Part shown: piece after piece, positions 1 to 9,879 of the stretch
Numbering within the stretch: the first letter of the stretch is position 1
Layout of the letters: the number at the start of each line of letters is the position of its first letter
From: Epiperipatus broadwayi
Lineage: Eukaryota; Onychophora; Udeonychophora; Euonychophora; Peripatidae
Direction: 5' to 3'
Length of the DNA stretch: 64,000 bases
Assembly: GCA_028023455.1 (NCBI GenBank)
Contig: JAQFVV010000030.1
Location: forward strand, 5,040,501 to 5,104,500
The notes under the pieces: generated by a model
Database searches by the model: none
The model's input: only the letters and a program-made list of their open reading frames with translations
What the model was told of the DNA's origin: nothing
Program-made: the position numbers and the translations under genes

Positions 1-781
1 CTAGTTTCAATATCAACCTTACAATTTTTAATAACTTTTTTTATTATAACATCCATATAAGTAATTACATTATTTTTTTCTTTTTCCATAGTAAAACTAA
101 TGTCATCATCAATTGAATTAATATACCTTATAAAACATTCAGATTTTCTATAATTGCCATTGAACACTAAAAAATAATCATCAACATACCTAACCCAAAA
201 AACAGGCTTATATTTTGTAACACAAAAATATTTATCTTCATAATCATCCATAAATATAGCAGCTAACAATCCACTCATACTATTCCCCATACTCAATCCT
301 TTACATTGTCTATAATATACTTCATCATATTTAAATACCACATCTTTACAACAAATATTTAACATATCATTCAATTGATTACATTCCATTTTTATACTCT
401 TATTAGTATCTTTAATATATCTATTCAATATTATATCAAATGCCTTATGTGGTACAATATTCGTGTACATACTACATATATCAAGTTTAGCAAAAAACAC
501 ATTTTTATACTTATTTCCCTCTAAAAAAACTTTTAAAGTCCTTACAAAATCATATGAATTATTTACATTATTTTCTTTTTTTATTTCACCATATTTTTTA
601 AAAATTTTATTATATAACCATTTAGACAAATTTTCGTAATACGAATCCACATTACTAATAATAGGTCTTAATGGTATACCTAATTTATGTATTTTAGGTA
701 TCCCATATATACTTGCATCTTTAAAATCCATTCTTTTTAACCTAAATACATCCACTTTATTAATATAGTTTTTATTATACA
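1..781 (-). pseudogene. Partial inverted copy of the PLE reverse transcriptase
   Basis: Read on the minus strand this repeats the first half of the RT frame found at 838-1619, including the PKIHK motif, motif A (LDICSMYTN), motif B (GLSMGNS) and the YVDD box. It is cut by the window boundary just after motif D/E, so the GIY-YIG half may lie outside the window. I saw no stop codon in the parts I compared, but it cannot be judged as a gene from this fragment. Confidence 0.8.
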
Positions 782-813
782 TAAAAAAGAATGATGGTAT
801 AGAAAAAAATAAA

Positions 814-2367
814 ATGATTAATAGGATTATAACTGATATGTATAATAAAAACTATATTAATAAAGTGGATGTATTTAGGTTAAAAAGAATGGATTTTAAA
901 GATGCAAGTATATATGGGATACCTAAAATACATAAATTAGGTATACCATTAAGACCTATTATTAGTAATGTGGATTCGTATTACGAAAATTTGTCTAAAT
1001 GGTTATATAATAAAATTTTTAAAAAATATGGTGAAATAAAAAAAGAAAATAATGTAAATAATTCATATGATTTTGTAAGGACTTTAAAAGTTTTTTTAGA
1101 GGGAAATAAGTATAAAAATGTGTTTTTTGCTAAACTTGATATATGTAGTATGTACACGAATATTGTACCACATAAGGCATTTGATATAATATTGAATAGA
1201 TATATTAAAGATACTAATAAGAGTATAAAAATGGAATGTAATCAATTGAATGATATGTTAAATATTTGTTGTAAAGATGTGGTATTTAAATATGATGAAG
1301 TATATTATAGACAATGTAAAGGATTGAGTATGGGGAATAGTATGAGTGGATTGTTAGCTGCTATATTTATGGATGATTATGAAGATAAATATTTTTGTGT
1401 TACAAAATATAAGCCTGTTTTTTGGGTTAGGTATGTTGATGATTATTTTTTAGTGTTCAATGGCAATTATAGAAAATCTGAATGTTTTATAAGGTATATT
1501 AATTCAATTGATGATGACATTAGTTTTACTATGGAAAAAGAAAAAAATAATGTAATTACTTATATGGATGTTATAATAAAAAAAGTTATTAAAAATTGTA
1601 AGGTTGATATTGAAACTAGTGTATTCAGAAAAGAAACTTTTTATGGTTTGTTAAGTAGTTGGGATTCAGACATTGAATATGAACATAAAATTAATATTAT
1701 TAATAATAGGATAAACAGAGCAATTAATTTATGTTCTGAAGAAAAATTGTTTATAAAAGAAATTAGTAATATAAAAGAGGAAGGTATAAAAAATAATTAT
1801 CCAGTTAAAATTATTGATAAATTATGTAATAAAAGAAATATTAAAAAAATAATAAAGAAGAGAAACAATGGGAAAGATGTAAATAATTTTATATATAATA
1901 GTTACAATGTTTCTAGAGATACTTTTATGAAGATTAAAAAGATTATAAAAAGTATAAATAATAAATACAAAGGGGAAAGTAGGTTAATTATTAAACCAGT
2001 ATATAAAAAGAAATTGAATTTAGGAAATTTAATCAATGATACAAAAAATATAGAAACTGACAAAATGAATGGAATATATTTAGTTGAATGTTTAAATTGT
2101 AAGAGGGAGGGGGGTAAGGTTTCATATATTGGTACAACTAAGAATAAATTAAAAACTAGACTTAGACAACATTTATATGACAAAAATTCAAATATTTACA
2201 TTCATTGTAAAGGTTTAGGTCATAAAGAATTTAGTATTAAAATGTTAGAAAGGGTTAAAAATTACAAGGAAAGGATGGTTAAAGAATTTTTTTATATAAA
2301 AAAATATAATCCTACTCTAAATAGAATTAATGGAGTAGATAAGGAATATAAATTACTGTATAATTAA
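814..2367 (+). CDS. PLE reverse transcriptase with C-terminal GIY-YIG endonuclease
   Basis: A 517-residue open frame that copies element RNA at a nicked target. RT core: PKIHK near residue 37, motif A LDICSMYTN with Asp about 109, motif B GLSMGNSMSG from about 170, and catalytic YVDD at 207-210, followed by the motif D/E block. The C-terminal third is a GIY-YIG nuclease: GIY near 420, a CxxC pair just after it, YIG near 438, then the conserved basic helix and an H-C-x4-H pair, the usual zinc-binding pattern of endonuclease-bearing PLEs. The family's usual N-terminal extension of roughly 200 residues before the RT is missing, because the copy is 5'-truncated at the inversion centre; the first ATG at 814 is therefore probably not the native start. 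Codon use is extremely A/T rich, like the flanks. The frame is intact, so the copy is young, but without its N-terminus it is unlikely to be autonomous. Confidence 0.93.
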   Translation: MINRIITDMYNKNYINKVDVFRLKRMDFKDASIYGIPKIHKLGIPLRPIISNVDSYYENLSKWLYNKIFKKYGEIKKENNVNNSYDFVRTLKVFLEGNKYKNVFFAKLDICSMYTNIVPHKAFDIILNRYIKDTNKSIKMECNQLNDMLNICCKDVVFKYDEVYYRQCKGLSMGNSMSGLLAAIFMDDYEDKYFCVTKYKPVFWVRYVDDYFLVFNGNYRKSECFIRYINSIDDDISFTMEKEKNNVITYMDVIIKKVIKNCKVDIETSVFRKETFYGLLSSWDSDIEYEHKINIINNRINRAINLCSEEKLFIKEISNIKEEGIKNNYPVKIIDKLCNKRNIKKIIKKRNNGKDVNNFIYNSYNVSRDTFMKIKKIIKSINNKYKGESRLIIKPVYKKKLNLGNLINDTKNIETDKMNGIYLVECLNCKREGGKVSYIGTTKNKLKTRLRQHLYDKNSNIYIHCKGLGHKEFSIKMLERVKNYKERMVKEFFYIKKYNPTLNRINGVDKEYKLLYN

Positions 2368-2850
2368 AATAAATGCTTAATGGGTTTAGGTAAATTGTTA
2401 GAAGTTTTTTTTGTATAAAAGAGAGAGAGAGGGGGGGGGGAATGTTTAAATTTGTTTTATATTCATTTAAATATATAGTTTAGGAATGTAGTTTTAAGAT
2501 GGGTTTTAGATAAAATTTAAAGAAAGGGGGAGGTTTTTGGAAATTAGAGTTGGTATTTAAATTTGTATAGAAAGTTTCTTGGATGATTTTAAGATATATT
2601 GTAATTAAACAATGTAAATAAAAAAAAAAAGAGTAATAAAATATAGCAGTGGGAGAAAGCTGTAAGTAAAATATATTTCTATATGTTTAAAGTTTTTATG
2701 TAATTGAAGTTTATTTGTTGATATGTATTTAATATTGTTGCAGATCCTTGAAAATGACTGTATGAGATAAAACAGTTGAAACGTTGGAGTTTTGTATATT
2801 AATGTATATATATGTTCAGTATTGAGATAAAAAATAAAGTTTTTGAAAAG
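2368..2850 (+). other. PLE 3' tail
   Basis: Non-coding tail after the stop codon. It holds a (GA)n run merging into a run of G near 2430, A-rich stretches, the hammerhead-like segment at 2746-2790 and an AATAAAG at about 2834. The end of the element is set by eye where the sequence becomes A-rich after 2845. Confidence 0.55.
2746..2790 (+). ncRNA. Hammerhead-like remnant in the PLE tail
   Basis: The order is CTTGAAAATGA, then a CTGT...ACAG hairpin, then TTGAAACGTTGG. This matches the CUGANGA / stem II / GAAAC arrangement of hammerheads described in Penelope-like elements, but the first box carries an extra T and lacks the expected G8, so this copy should be inactive. The placement, downstream of the ORF in the terminal-repeat region, is where PLE hammerheads are expected. 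Confidence 0.4.
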
Positions 2851-3119
2851 AAAAAAGGAGAAGGATTTTTTATTTGTTGATATTATATATAGATTATATA
2901 ATATAGTTACTTTAAAGTTCTTACAAGGGAAAGGCTGGAGTAAAAAAAAAGAGGTTCTACAGGTAATATAATTTAAATTATATATATTTCAATATTGATG
3001 CAATTTGTGTTGAGATTGTTAATTAATGTTAATGTAGGTACATCAAAGACAGTATGATGAGTATTTATATAATGAATAATTTTTGTCAATTATAAATACT
3101 CACTGAAACTTATTTTTAA

Positions 3120-3520
3120 AAAAATTTAAAAGAATGTTGCAATTTACAAATTCATTTAAGCAGCAATGAAAACAATAAAGACATAAATGGAAAGGAATTG
3201 TATGAAGAACTATGTCTGTTTAGAAACTTATTTTCAAGTGAATTATCTCGATTCAAAAATCCATTGAATATTATGTTATATTCATAAAAATGATTTGACC
3301 ATTTCATTCACAAATTTGAGCATATCATTAAAAATATTAATCCTTCTTACAAGTATAGCTAGTGGAGAGAGATCATTTTCAGTTAAAAAATTACTTACAT
3401 TGGACAATGACACAAGATCGGTTGGTAAATTTGTCAACGATAGCTACAGAAAATGTCATGTGCAATACTCTAAATGTTGATGATATTGTACTTAAATTCA
3501 GTTCTGTAAAAGCTTAGAAA
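3120..3520 (+). pseudogene. hAT transposase C-terminal remnant (dimerisation region)
   Basis: The clearest piece, 3295-3480, reads as a stretch containing ILLTSIASGERSFSVKKL, which resembles the 'ILLT.PVTVASGERSFSKLKL' signature of the hAT-family C-terminal dimerisation domain. Upstream (3120-3290) other frames give a weak match to the region before it, separated by stops. After 3480 several stops follow. No terminal repeats or N-terminal zinc-finger region were found nearby. It is a decayed transposase fragment. Confidence 0.75.
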
Positions 3521-3649
3521 GTTTATAATAATTAGAAGGAATTTAAATAGACCTTCAATCTCCTTTTGGTTATCCATTCCATCTTATATAATCATTACAC
3601 ATGACCACATACATGTGAAAAACATAAATGATCTTTATATATACCGTAT

Positions 3650-3681
3650 ATATCATGCTGAACTAGAACTCATCAGTTGGT
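3650..3681 (-). ncRNA. Family C hammerhead, decayed (minus arm)
   Basis: Minus strand: CCAA, CTGATGA (3670-3676), stem-II region (3655-3669), then GATA where GAAA is expected. The catalytic core is damaged, so it is presumed inactive. Confidence 0.5.
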
Positions 3682-3826
3682 CCAGATTATTATCCCCCAC
3701 ACATATATACAATCAATGTTTAGTTTATATTAAGATAGCAAATCTTCAAACTTTAGTGGACAGGCTTCAATCTTCTCCACCCTCCAACTGTTCCATTGGT
3801 TATATAAGGTGAAGATGATGATCTGG

Positions 3827-3873
3827 ACTAACTGATAAGTGCTAATTCAACACGAAATGTATACATTGGAGAT
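3827..3873 (+). ncRNA. Family C hammerhead, decayed (plus arm)
   Basis: Plus strand: CTGATAA at 3832-3838 (G8 changed to A), stem II GTGCT/AACAC with one mismatch at 3839-3853, then GAAA at 3854-3857 and a short ATGT..ACAT helix. One essential core base is lost. Confidence 0.55.
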
Positions 3874-4348
3874 TATTTATCTTTTTACATGTATGTGGTC
3901 TTGTGTATCGATTATATAAAATGGAGTGGATAGCTGAATGGAACTTCAAAGTCTTTGTTCAAATCCCTTCTAATTACATCTAAAGTTCAGTCTATATAAT
4001 ATTCTTGTTGTATTTAAATTATGTAATAGTAAACTTTTTTTAAGTGTGTGTGGAGAGGGGGCGGGCGGAGGTAAATTACCGTTTTGCATAAGGGTGCGGA
4101 TGATCCTCCCTCCGGCTCTGATTACCGCGCATATATCCGATTCTATAACTCGATAATTTATTAGTTATATGGATATAATTATTAATTTTTCCATAAATGT
4201 ATTTACTTTAAAATAAACACTCATACTATTTGTTACTAATAAATCCACGAACGAACAAACATGATAACAAAGATTCATAAGTCGCCATGTTGCAAAAAAA
4301 AAAAAAAAATCCCCGAGTATATTAAAAAAGAATAGGAACGCACTAAAA

Positions 4349-4356
4349 TGACGTCA
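4349..4356. promoter_or_regulatory. CRE-like palindrome TGACGTCA
   Basis: Exact cAMP-response-element consensus inside a CpG-containing patch. A single 8-mer match can occur by chance. Confidence 0.2.
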
Positions 4357-4899
4357 ATGAAGGACTTCACCCAAGTACAAATGTATAAATAACGATGGCA
4401 AAAATAAATGATCGAAAATTAGCAAAAATCATCAAACGTTAGTATATAATGTAGTTTAGCACATCATGAAAAATTGCATTATTATCTTCAAAGAGGAATA
4501 TAGCAAATGACTGTCAATATTGTTTGATGTCATTGATCTTACTATAAATGCGTCAGATCACAATCAGTTGGACGTAGCAGGTGAAATTTTTGATATTAAT
4601 TACGTTTATGTTTGGAAAATTTATAAAATAAATATATGTTTCAAATTCTACTTTTAAAGCTTTAATTAAAATACTTTTATATTTATTTAATTAAAACTAT
4701 CTTTAAAATACTTTATGCACCTATTTTACACTTCACTTATCAAAGAATAAATCCAAAATGAATTCATGTTAAACATCTTAAATTAAAAAATCTTTATCAG
4801 TTTTGAAGTAACTTATTTTGTAATTAAGAAGAAAAAATATATTTTTACTATATCGTATTAGACAATCATTTTTAATATTTATTTCTGACGTTTCCTTTT

Positions 4900-4975
4900 A
4901 GACTGTAATTGTATCCGTTTATAAAGGCTTTCACACTAGACTGTAATTGTATCCGTTTATAAAGGCTTTCACACT
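4900..4975. repeat. Tandem duplication, 2 x 38 bp
   Basis: The unit AGACTGTAATTGTATCCG... occurs twice back to back (4900-4937 and 4938-4975), identical by eye. It is a simple recent local duplication. Confidence 0.9.
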
Positions 4976-5593
4976 ACTGATCACAACTCTGATATTAAAA
5001 TTAAACTGAGAGACTGCAAATCTCTCGTGCCTATTAGCCAATCAGGTGTTATTAATAGCGATCAAATCTGATATTAATAATTAGAAATGTATTTTGGCCG
5101 TGAGGCGAGAATTTAAGTCCGTCCCATTGATAGATATTAGTAAATTTTGCTACTAATATATTTATCAGTTATTCCTTAAAGTTAACTATTGTCTTTATAT
5201 TGGACATAGGTTTTAGGGATCCTGATTTTAGAATTATTAGCATTTAACCTGCGTCATAGAATAGATGTTCTACGTAATTTAGCCAATGAATTGAGTGTAA
5301 AATCTTCAGATCGATTCCAATTCTAATACTTCCGGCGCTCAAACGCCTTTTTTAATCCGGAGCAGTAAAGCGATTCGATTATTTTTATTTAATAGATGTC
5401 TTTATAATAAATAGTAGAACAGAGAAAATAGAGTTGGAAAAAATATATTATTTATGAATTAGTTGAAATGTTAATCCTTAAGTATAAGTAATATATTTAT
5501 TATCAGTATTAGGTGCTCTGCCAGTTATTAAGTACTTATGACATATATGAGTGCAATGTACCTATTCATAAAAATTTCCATTATAGTATACAG

Positions 5594-5671
5594 AAAATGA
5601 AGGACCTTGTATTGTGGTAGAAGTGTCTTTGCTTGTAATTTCCACAATTAATGGGTTTAAATTCACATCAG
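5594..5671 (+). other. Possible 78-bp exon
   Basis: A segment bounded by a pyrimidine/AT tract ending in TACAG and by CAG|GTAAAT is open in one frame for 26 codons (reads ...GPCIVVEVSLLVISTINGF...). The length is a multiple of three. The peptide is too short for a family assignment and no neighbouring exon was found. Confidence 0.15.
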
Positions 5672-6107
5672 GTAAATCTTGGGAAAAATTTTTGGATTTA
5701 TTAAATAATAAGGTTTTTTAGTAAGTTTTCAAGTAAACAACTCAGAGTAATCCAATGTTAATGAATATTTAGCTATTCCTGGTTAAAGTAAACAATAATG
5801 AAACGTAACAGAAAACCCTTACATTTGATATTTGGCAAGCTTGGTAAGTGGTATCTTTTCTTTTAACTGCTAGAGGAGCTCTTATCCTACTGTCAATTGT
5901 TTAAAGACTTCTTTATCTACTGTTCAGAAGTAATTTATGATGTTTTCCTCTCTTATAACTTGAAAAGTTGTCTATTATCACTATCAATTTTATATGACTA
6001 CTATCCAATATAGATCTTAGTAATCAGACATTGGAGTGGGGTGGGGGCACAACTGTGCCAAAAATTATGATTAATTATTGTTACTAATTTTCTTTTAAGC
6101 TAACATA

Positions 6108-6407
6108 ATATCTGGTGAAATGAAAATACACATAGAAAAGGTAGTTTTTAAAAATAATATTTAGCTTTATTACTGCCTAGCATGCTTTCAATATATTTTT
6201 ACTGTATCGTATTCATGACATATAGTGCTGTGATTAAATAGTTCTATATAGTGATGAGATTAAATGATTCTTTATAAAGACTTAATCACACCACTATATG
6301 CCATGAATATGATATAGTAAAAATATATTGAAAGTATACTAGATAGTAATAAAGCTAAATATTATTAAAAAAGCTACCTTTTCTTATATTTTTATTTTAC
6401 CAGATAT
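6108..6407. mobile_element. Long inverted-repeat MITE (about 300 bp)
   Basis: Arms of about 120 bp start with ATATCTGGT and end with ACCAGATAT. Both contain a TTTAGCTTTATTACT-like segment and a TTTACT.TATC core, with scattered differences. The roughly 50-bp centre is AT rich. There is no coding capacity. Superfamily not recognised; target duplication not clear in the AT-rich flanks. Confidence 0.65.
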
Positions 6408-6435
6408 ATAATTAATTATATAAATTTAATTAAAA

Positions 6436-6660
6436 GGATTTGAATCCAGGCTTTCAAGCTTCCCTCAGCTAACCACTCCATCTTATATAACCGATACATG
6501 TGACCACACACATGTGAAAAAGATAAATGATCATTATATATATTTCATCAGCACTCATCAGTGTGTGGTCATGTATTTCGGGTATATAAGATGGAATGGA
6601 TAGCTGACAGAAGCTTGAAAGTCTGGGTTCAAATCCCCTTTAATTACATCTTAAAGTTTG
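6436..6660. repeat. Family C inverted copy with collapsed hammerhead
   Basis: Inverted tRNA-like ends: a minus-strand B-box at 6436-6447; on the plus strand an A-box at 6601-6611 and GGGTTCAAATCCC at 6625-6637. The centre retains CTGATGAGTGCTGAT on the minus strand, directly followed by GAAA, so the 3' half of stem II has been deleted. Confidence 0.65.
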
Positions 6661-6959
6661 GTATTTACAATATATTAGTATTGATTTATTGTATAAATTT
6701 ATTAAAATCTTGACAGTAATCCATACACTTAAATTATCAAGTATTTCAGAACACTAGTTTAAAATAACGATAAATGTGAAGTGAAATCTTAGAACTGCAG
6801 TCATGGGATGCTACATTTCTCGTACACTAGATAGCGAAAATAAATTGAATTACACTTTCTTTATCTTAATCTTAAATTATACTGCAGAATTAGGATTATC
6901 AAGAGTAAATTGTTTCTGAAAACTAACTACCCTTGTTAGTAGTCTGCAGTATTCAATAT

Positions 6960-7370
6960 CCCTAGACTAGTTTCTAGCTTGCTGTGTGTGGCAATACATA
7001 TAGTGAGTTTTGCCTGTTTTAATAACAGTTATACACAAGCGTAAGAGGTTGTGGTCATGTGATATTAATAAATGCAATACAGAGAGCGTACCAATAGCTC
7101 AAACAAGCTTTTTAATTAGTAAGTGCGGTATGAGAAAATATTTAAAATCTCTATTCAGAACCCCCTCATCTCCAGACCAACTGGTTTCGAGCTTATGGCT
7201 CATGTCAGTGGAGAACTAGAATATTCGGACACTAGATCTAAAATATTTTCTCATACCGCACTTATTAAGTAAGAACTTGTTTGAGCTATTGGTACGCTCT
7301 CTGTGTGCATTTTTGTAAATACAAGCTTATAAAAGCAATGTCACGTTATATATGACTTGCTTTTTTTTGA
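6960..7370. repeat. Compound of family A end and inverted family B copies
   Basis: 6960-7062 matches the family A segment around TTGCTGTGTGTGGCAATAC and TGCCTGTTTTAATAACA. From about 7065 family B begins: a plus-strand piece with AGAGAGCGTACCAATAGC and GTAAGTGCGGTATGAG, then its reverse complement ending near 7370. The minus-strand hammerhead lies at 7169-7214. Confidence 0.6.
7169..7214 (-). ncRNA. Family B hammerhead-like ribozyme
   Basis: Minus strand, 5' to 3': stem I TCTCCA (7209-7214), CTGACAT box (7202-7208), stem II GAGC-CATAA-GCTC (7189-7201), GAAA (7185-7188), stem III ACC/GGT, GTC cleavage triplet, stem I return TGGAGA (7169-7174). All three helices form. The box departs from CTGANGA at G8 and A9. 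The second copy at 28751-28796 has G8 but also lacks A9, so activity is doubtful. Confidence 0.6.
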
Positions 7371-7379
7371 TTATTAACA

Positions 7380-9720
7380 TAGTAATTTAATTCATCATAA
7401 GATGTAGCCTTTAATCATAAAATGGTAGAATATAATAATACGGAGATGATAATCTGCTTCTGATGATGATTAAATGATAATGCATGATCAATTTAGTAGA
7501 ACAGTCTTAGTAAGAAAAACAAAAGTAATGCAGTGTGTGCAATTGATTTATATGCTTATACACCTTTACTCCCTTTAGCAATGGCAACTGGCTCTCCAAA
7601 ACTCCGGTTAAGCAAGAATATCGTATACAGAACACGTATTTATAATAGGGGTCTATGGGAAAAAAATTGGTTGGTTCCTAAAGCTAAAAAATTACACTAA
7701 CATAGGAATAAAGTACATATTAAAACAATTATTCATTAACACTTATTTTAAATGCAATCTGTTTTTTTTTTTAAAAAAATTTTGTCTAATTCAATATTTG
7801 TTTTTAAAATGTTTTTTTTTTTTTTTTGATTTGAAACCACTTGGGTATAAACTACATTTTTAATGAAGTTACAAAATCAATAACTATTTTTACATAATTA
7901 CCAGGTGTTCTAAAAATAATATACAGTAATTAAGGAAGACCCAAACGCAGTTTAATATTCGTAGTTAGTGTTTTCCTGAAAGTTTGTGATGATGATATTT
8001 TAGTTGTACTGTACCCTATTTATATATTGGACTATTTCTTCATCTAATATAAGTATGAATATCTTTAGAAAAATTACACTTTATTTAAATAATCCAAGTA
8101 CTGTACATTTCATTTAAATAAAGTTTAATTTTTCTAAAGACATTCAACACTTATATGTACAATATATAGTATTATAGATTCATTAATTATATATATTTTA
8201 TGTTTATATGTTCTAAATTTATAAAAACAATTTGCTTGATCGTTATAGTGAATAATTGATTGTAAATCAAAGTAGTCGGTACAAACTGATGATGATCGCT
8301 ATTGTGAAATATCGCTAAGTGAGGTTTAGGTGTATTTGTAATATTAGATTTAATATTCAACGTTTCTATCTTTAACAAATTGTGTAATGCTGTTCTCTCG
8401 TGCATGATCAAACTTTTGATTTGATATTTTTATTTTAGAATAAGTTTATTCACAGAGATATGTACTACCAAAAATTGATATTTTTATAGCAAAATTTTTC
8501 AGTTTAGAAAATTCACATTAGGCTAACAAGAGTAAAATAATAATAAATATTAGAAATTACATCATTACTAGATCAACTATTATTTTTTTGAGTTGCAAAA
8601 ATGTTTAATATTTGTTTTAATTTTAATTTTTTTGCTCCATTATTGATTATACATATTGTGTTTTACACACATTTGTTGATAATTAGATAACAATAAAGCA
8701 TTTATGAGTGAAACCAATACATGTTTCTCTACAAAATATGGAGTTCACATAAAATAATGGAAAATGCATATTTGAATTTAAATAAATGGCAAGTAAGATT
8801 TTTTTTCCTTCGGGAAGAGAAATGGGCCGTTCCTTGAAATACTGCAATACCATGTCAACCCATGGCGGAGGCAGAGCAAGCCCCTAACTCTCCACCTAAT
8901 TCCAAAAATCAGTTTTAATATTCTGGCCCCCATTAGGGAGCGTATCAGATATTAAGCTGATAAGAACAGATACTATACTTTGATATTTGCTTAATCATAT
9001 TTGAATTTATTTGAAATTAAACTTCGTGTTCTTTAAAAATTATTAAAGCACTGTTCTAAGAATTTCTTAGCGTAAAATTGCTTATTTACGTGACTGAAAT
9101 GTTCTAAGACTTATTGTTTAAGTTATATTTTTGGTGAATTAAATTACCACTTAGATGTAGTTTAACCATTAAACATGACACAGAATTATATTAATATTTT
9201 TTTAATAAATAAAAATAAATGTTAATGCTAGAGATATCAACAGAGCATGAGATAATAACTGAGAGGTATCTTGAATTATATTTCGCACTTTATATATGTC
9301 AATAAGTGTTCTTAAAAGTGCAGATTTATATAAATTGAATTTATGTAAGTAGAGAATGTCTTAAATTTTTATATTATATCAGACGATAAATTTTCTGTGA
9401 TGTGATAAAATCTTTTAGTGAACAAATTTAGCCAGCATGTTATAGTTTGGTGATCCCTGCAACCAACAATTTTTCTGATATATAAAATGTTGAATTGTCC
9501 TAGCCAATTATTGGTTTTAAATTTCAAAATCATATTCTCTTTTAATTTAAATATGAATATTACTTCACTGTTATTTAAAATTAAACTAATTACTATTGGT
9601 TTACATCTCTTTTAATTGTTTTACTATCTTTTATGGTTTTCTAAAAATCTCAGAATTCCAGTGTTATTAAAGGTTCAAAAACATTGTATCATACATATTT
9701 CACTATCAAATATAATACTT
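7380..9720. other. Non-coding AT-rich stretch
   Basis: No supported gene. It contains the hairpin at 8062-8146 and a slightly GC-richer patch at about 8810-8960 with no recognised family. Open frames here are short and low complexity. Confidence 0.5.
8062..8146. repeat. Short inverted repeat
   Basis: The segment around TCTTTAGAAAAATTACACTT returns as its near-complement about 50 bp later, giving arms of about 30 bp. Unassigned foldback sequence. Confidence 0.7.
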
Positions 9721-9721
9721 G

Positions 9722-9873
9722 TCATATCATTTACACCTTTCTTACTTTATCAATACTCTTTATTTATATCAAAACTAACAGTTTTGACTTTCCTGCAGTC
9801 ATCATCAGAGCTCTTGATATCAATAAAGAGTATTGATAAAGTGTTTAAGAAAGGTGTAAATGGTATGATATGT
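9722..9873. repeat. Family E hairpin element
   Basis: Arms of about 50-60 bp (for example CATATCATTTACACCTTTCTT against its complement ending at 9873) flank a centre that contains a hammerhead-like core on the minus strand at 9775-9808. The central motif CTGATGATGACTGCAGGA is shared with the hairpin at 37561-37772. Confidence 0.65.
9775..9808 (-). ncRNA. Family E hammerhead-like core
   Basis: Minus strand: CTGATGA (9802-9808), stem II TGACT-GCAGGAA-AGTCA, then AAAC where GAAA is expected, then an ACT-GTT-AGT mini-helix and a GTT triplet. The element's long arms act as an extended stem I. G12 is missing, so this copy is presumed inactive. Confidence 0.4.
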
Positions 9874-9879
9874 TAAAGT

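Larger units (their letters stand above)
1..2845. mobile_element. Penelope-like element, head-to-head inverted pair
   Basis: Positions 1-781 are the reverse complement of about 838-1619, with no mismatch noticed in the parts compared, around a 56-bp centre (782-837). The right-hand copy is long: RT, GIY-YIG endonuclease, 3' untranslated tail and an AATAAAG-like end near 2835. The left copy runs off the window edge. Penelope-like elements are known for 5'-truncated and partly inverted neighbouring copies, so this layout fits the family. The near identity of the arms means the inversion is recent or is an assembly foldback artefact. Confidence 0.8.
3535..3990. repeat. Family C inverted dimer (hammerhead plus tRNA-like unit)
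   Basis: Two copies of one unit face each other: 3535-3690 on the minus strand and 3820-3990 on the plus strand. Each contains, in order, a hammerhead core, the motif ACATGT.TGTGGTC, an AT stretch, and a tRNA-like segment. On the plus strand the tRNA-like part has an A-box TAGCTGAATGG at 3931-3941 and a B-box GTTCAAATCCC at 3957-3967. Similar copies lie at 6436-6660, 25620-25870 and 62985-63250. Confidence 0.7.
4060..5400. other. CpG-containing patch, possible upstream regulatory region
   Basis: Compared with its surroundings this stretch has more G+C and CpG: a GGGGGCGGGCGG run at about 4060, a palindromic TGACGTCA (CRE consensus) at 4349-4356, and CG-bearing segments near 5050-5130 and 5330-5370. 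No open frame of note was found. A promoter or first exon is possible, but nothing in the sequence proves it. Confidence 0.2.

Noticed and set aside
1902-2183. 93-codon minus-strand frame inside the PLE
   Set aside because: Antisense shadow of the RT/GIY-YIG coding sequence.
3921-3967. Genuine tRNA gene
   Set aside because: A- and B-box motifs are present but no cloverleaf with anticodon arm can be folded, and the segment repeats as part of family C.
5594-5671. Exon of a ligand-gated channel
   Set aside because: A 26-residue peptide with a vague resemblance is too little; kept only as a low-confidence possible exon.
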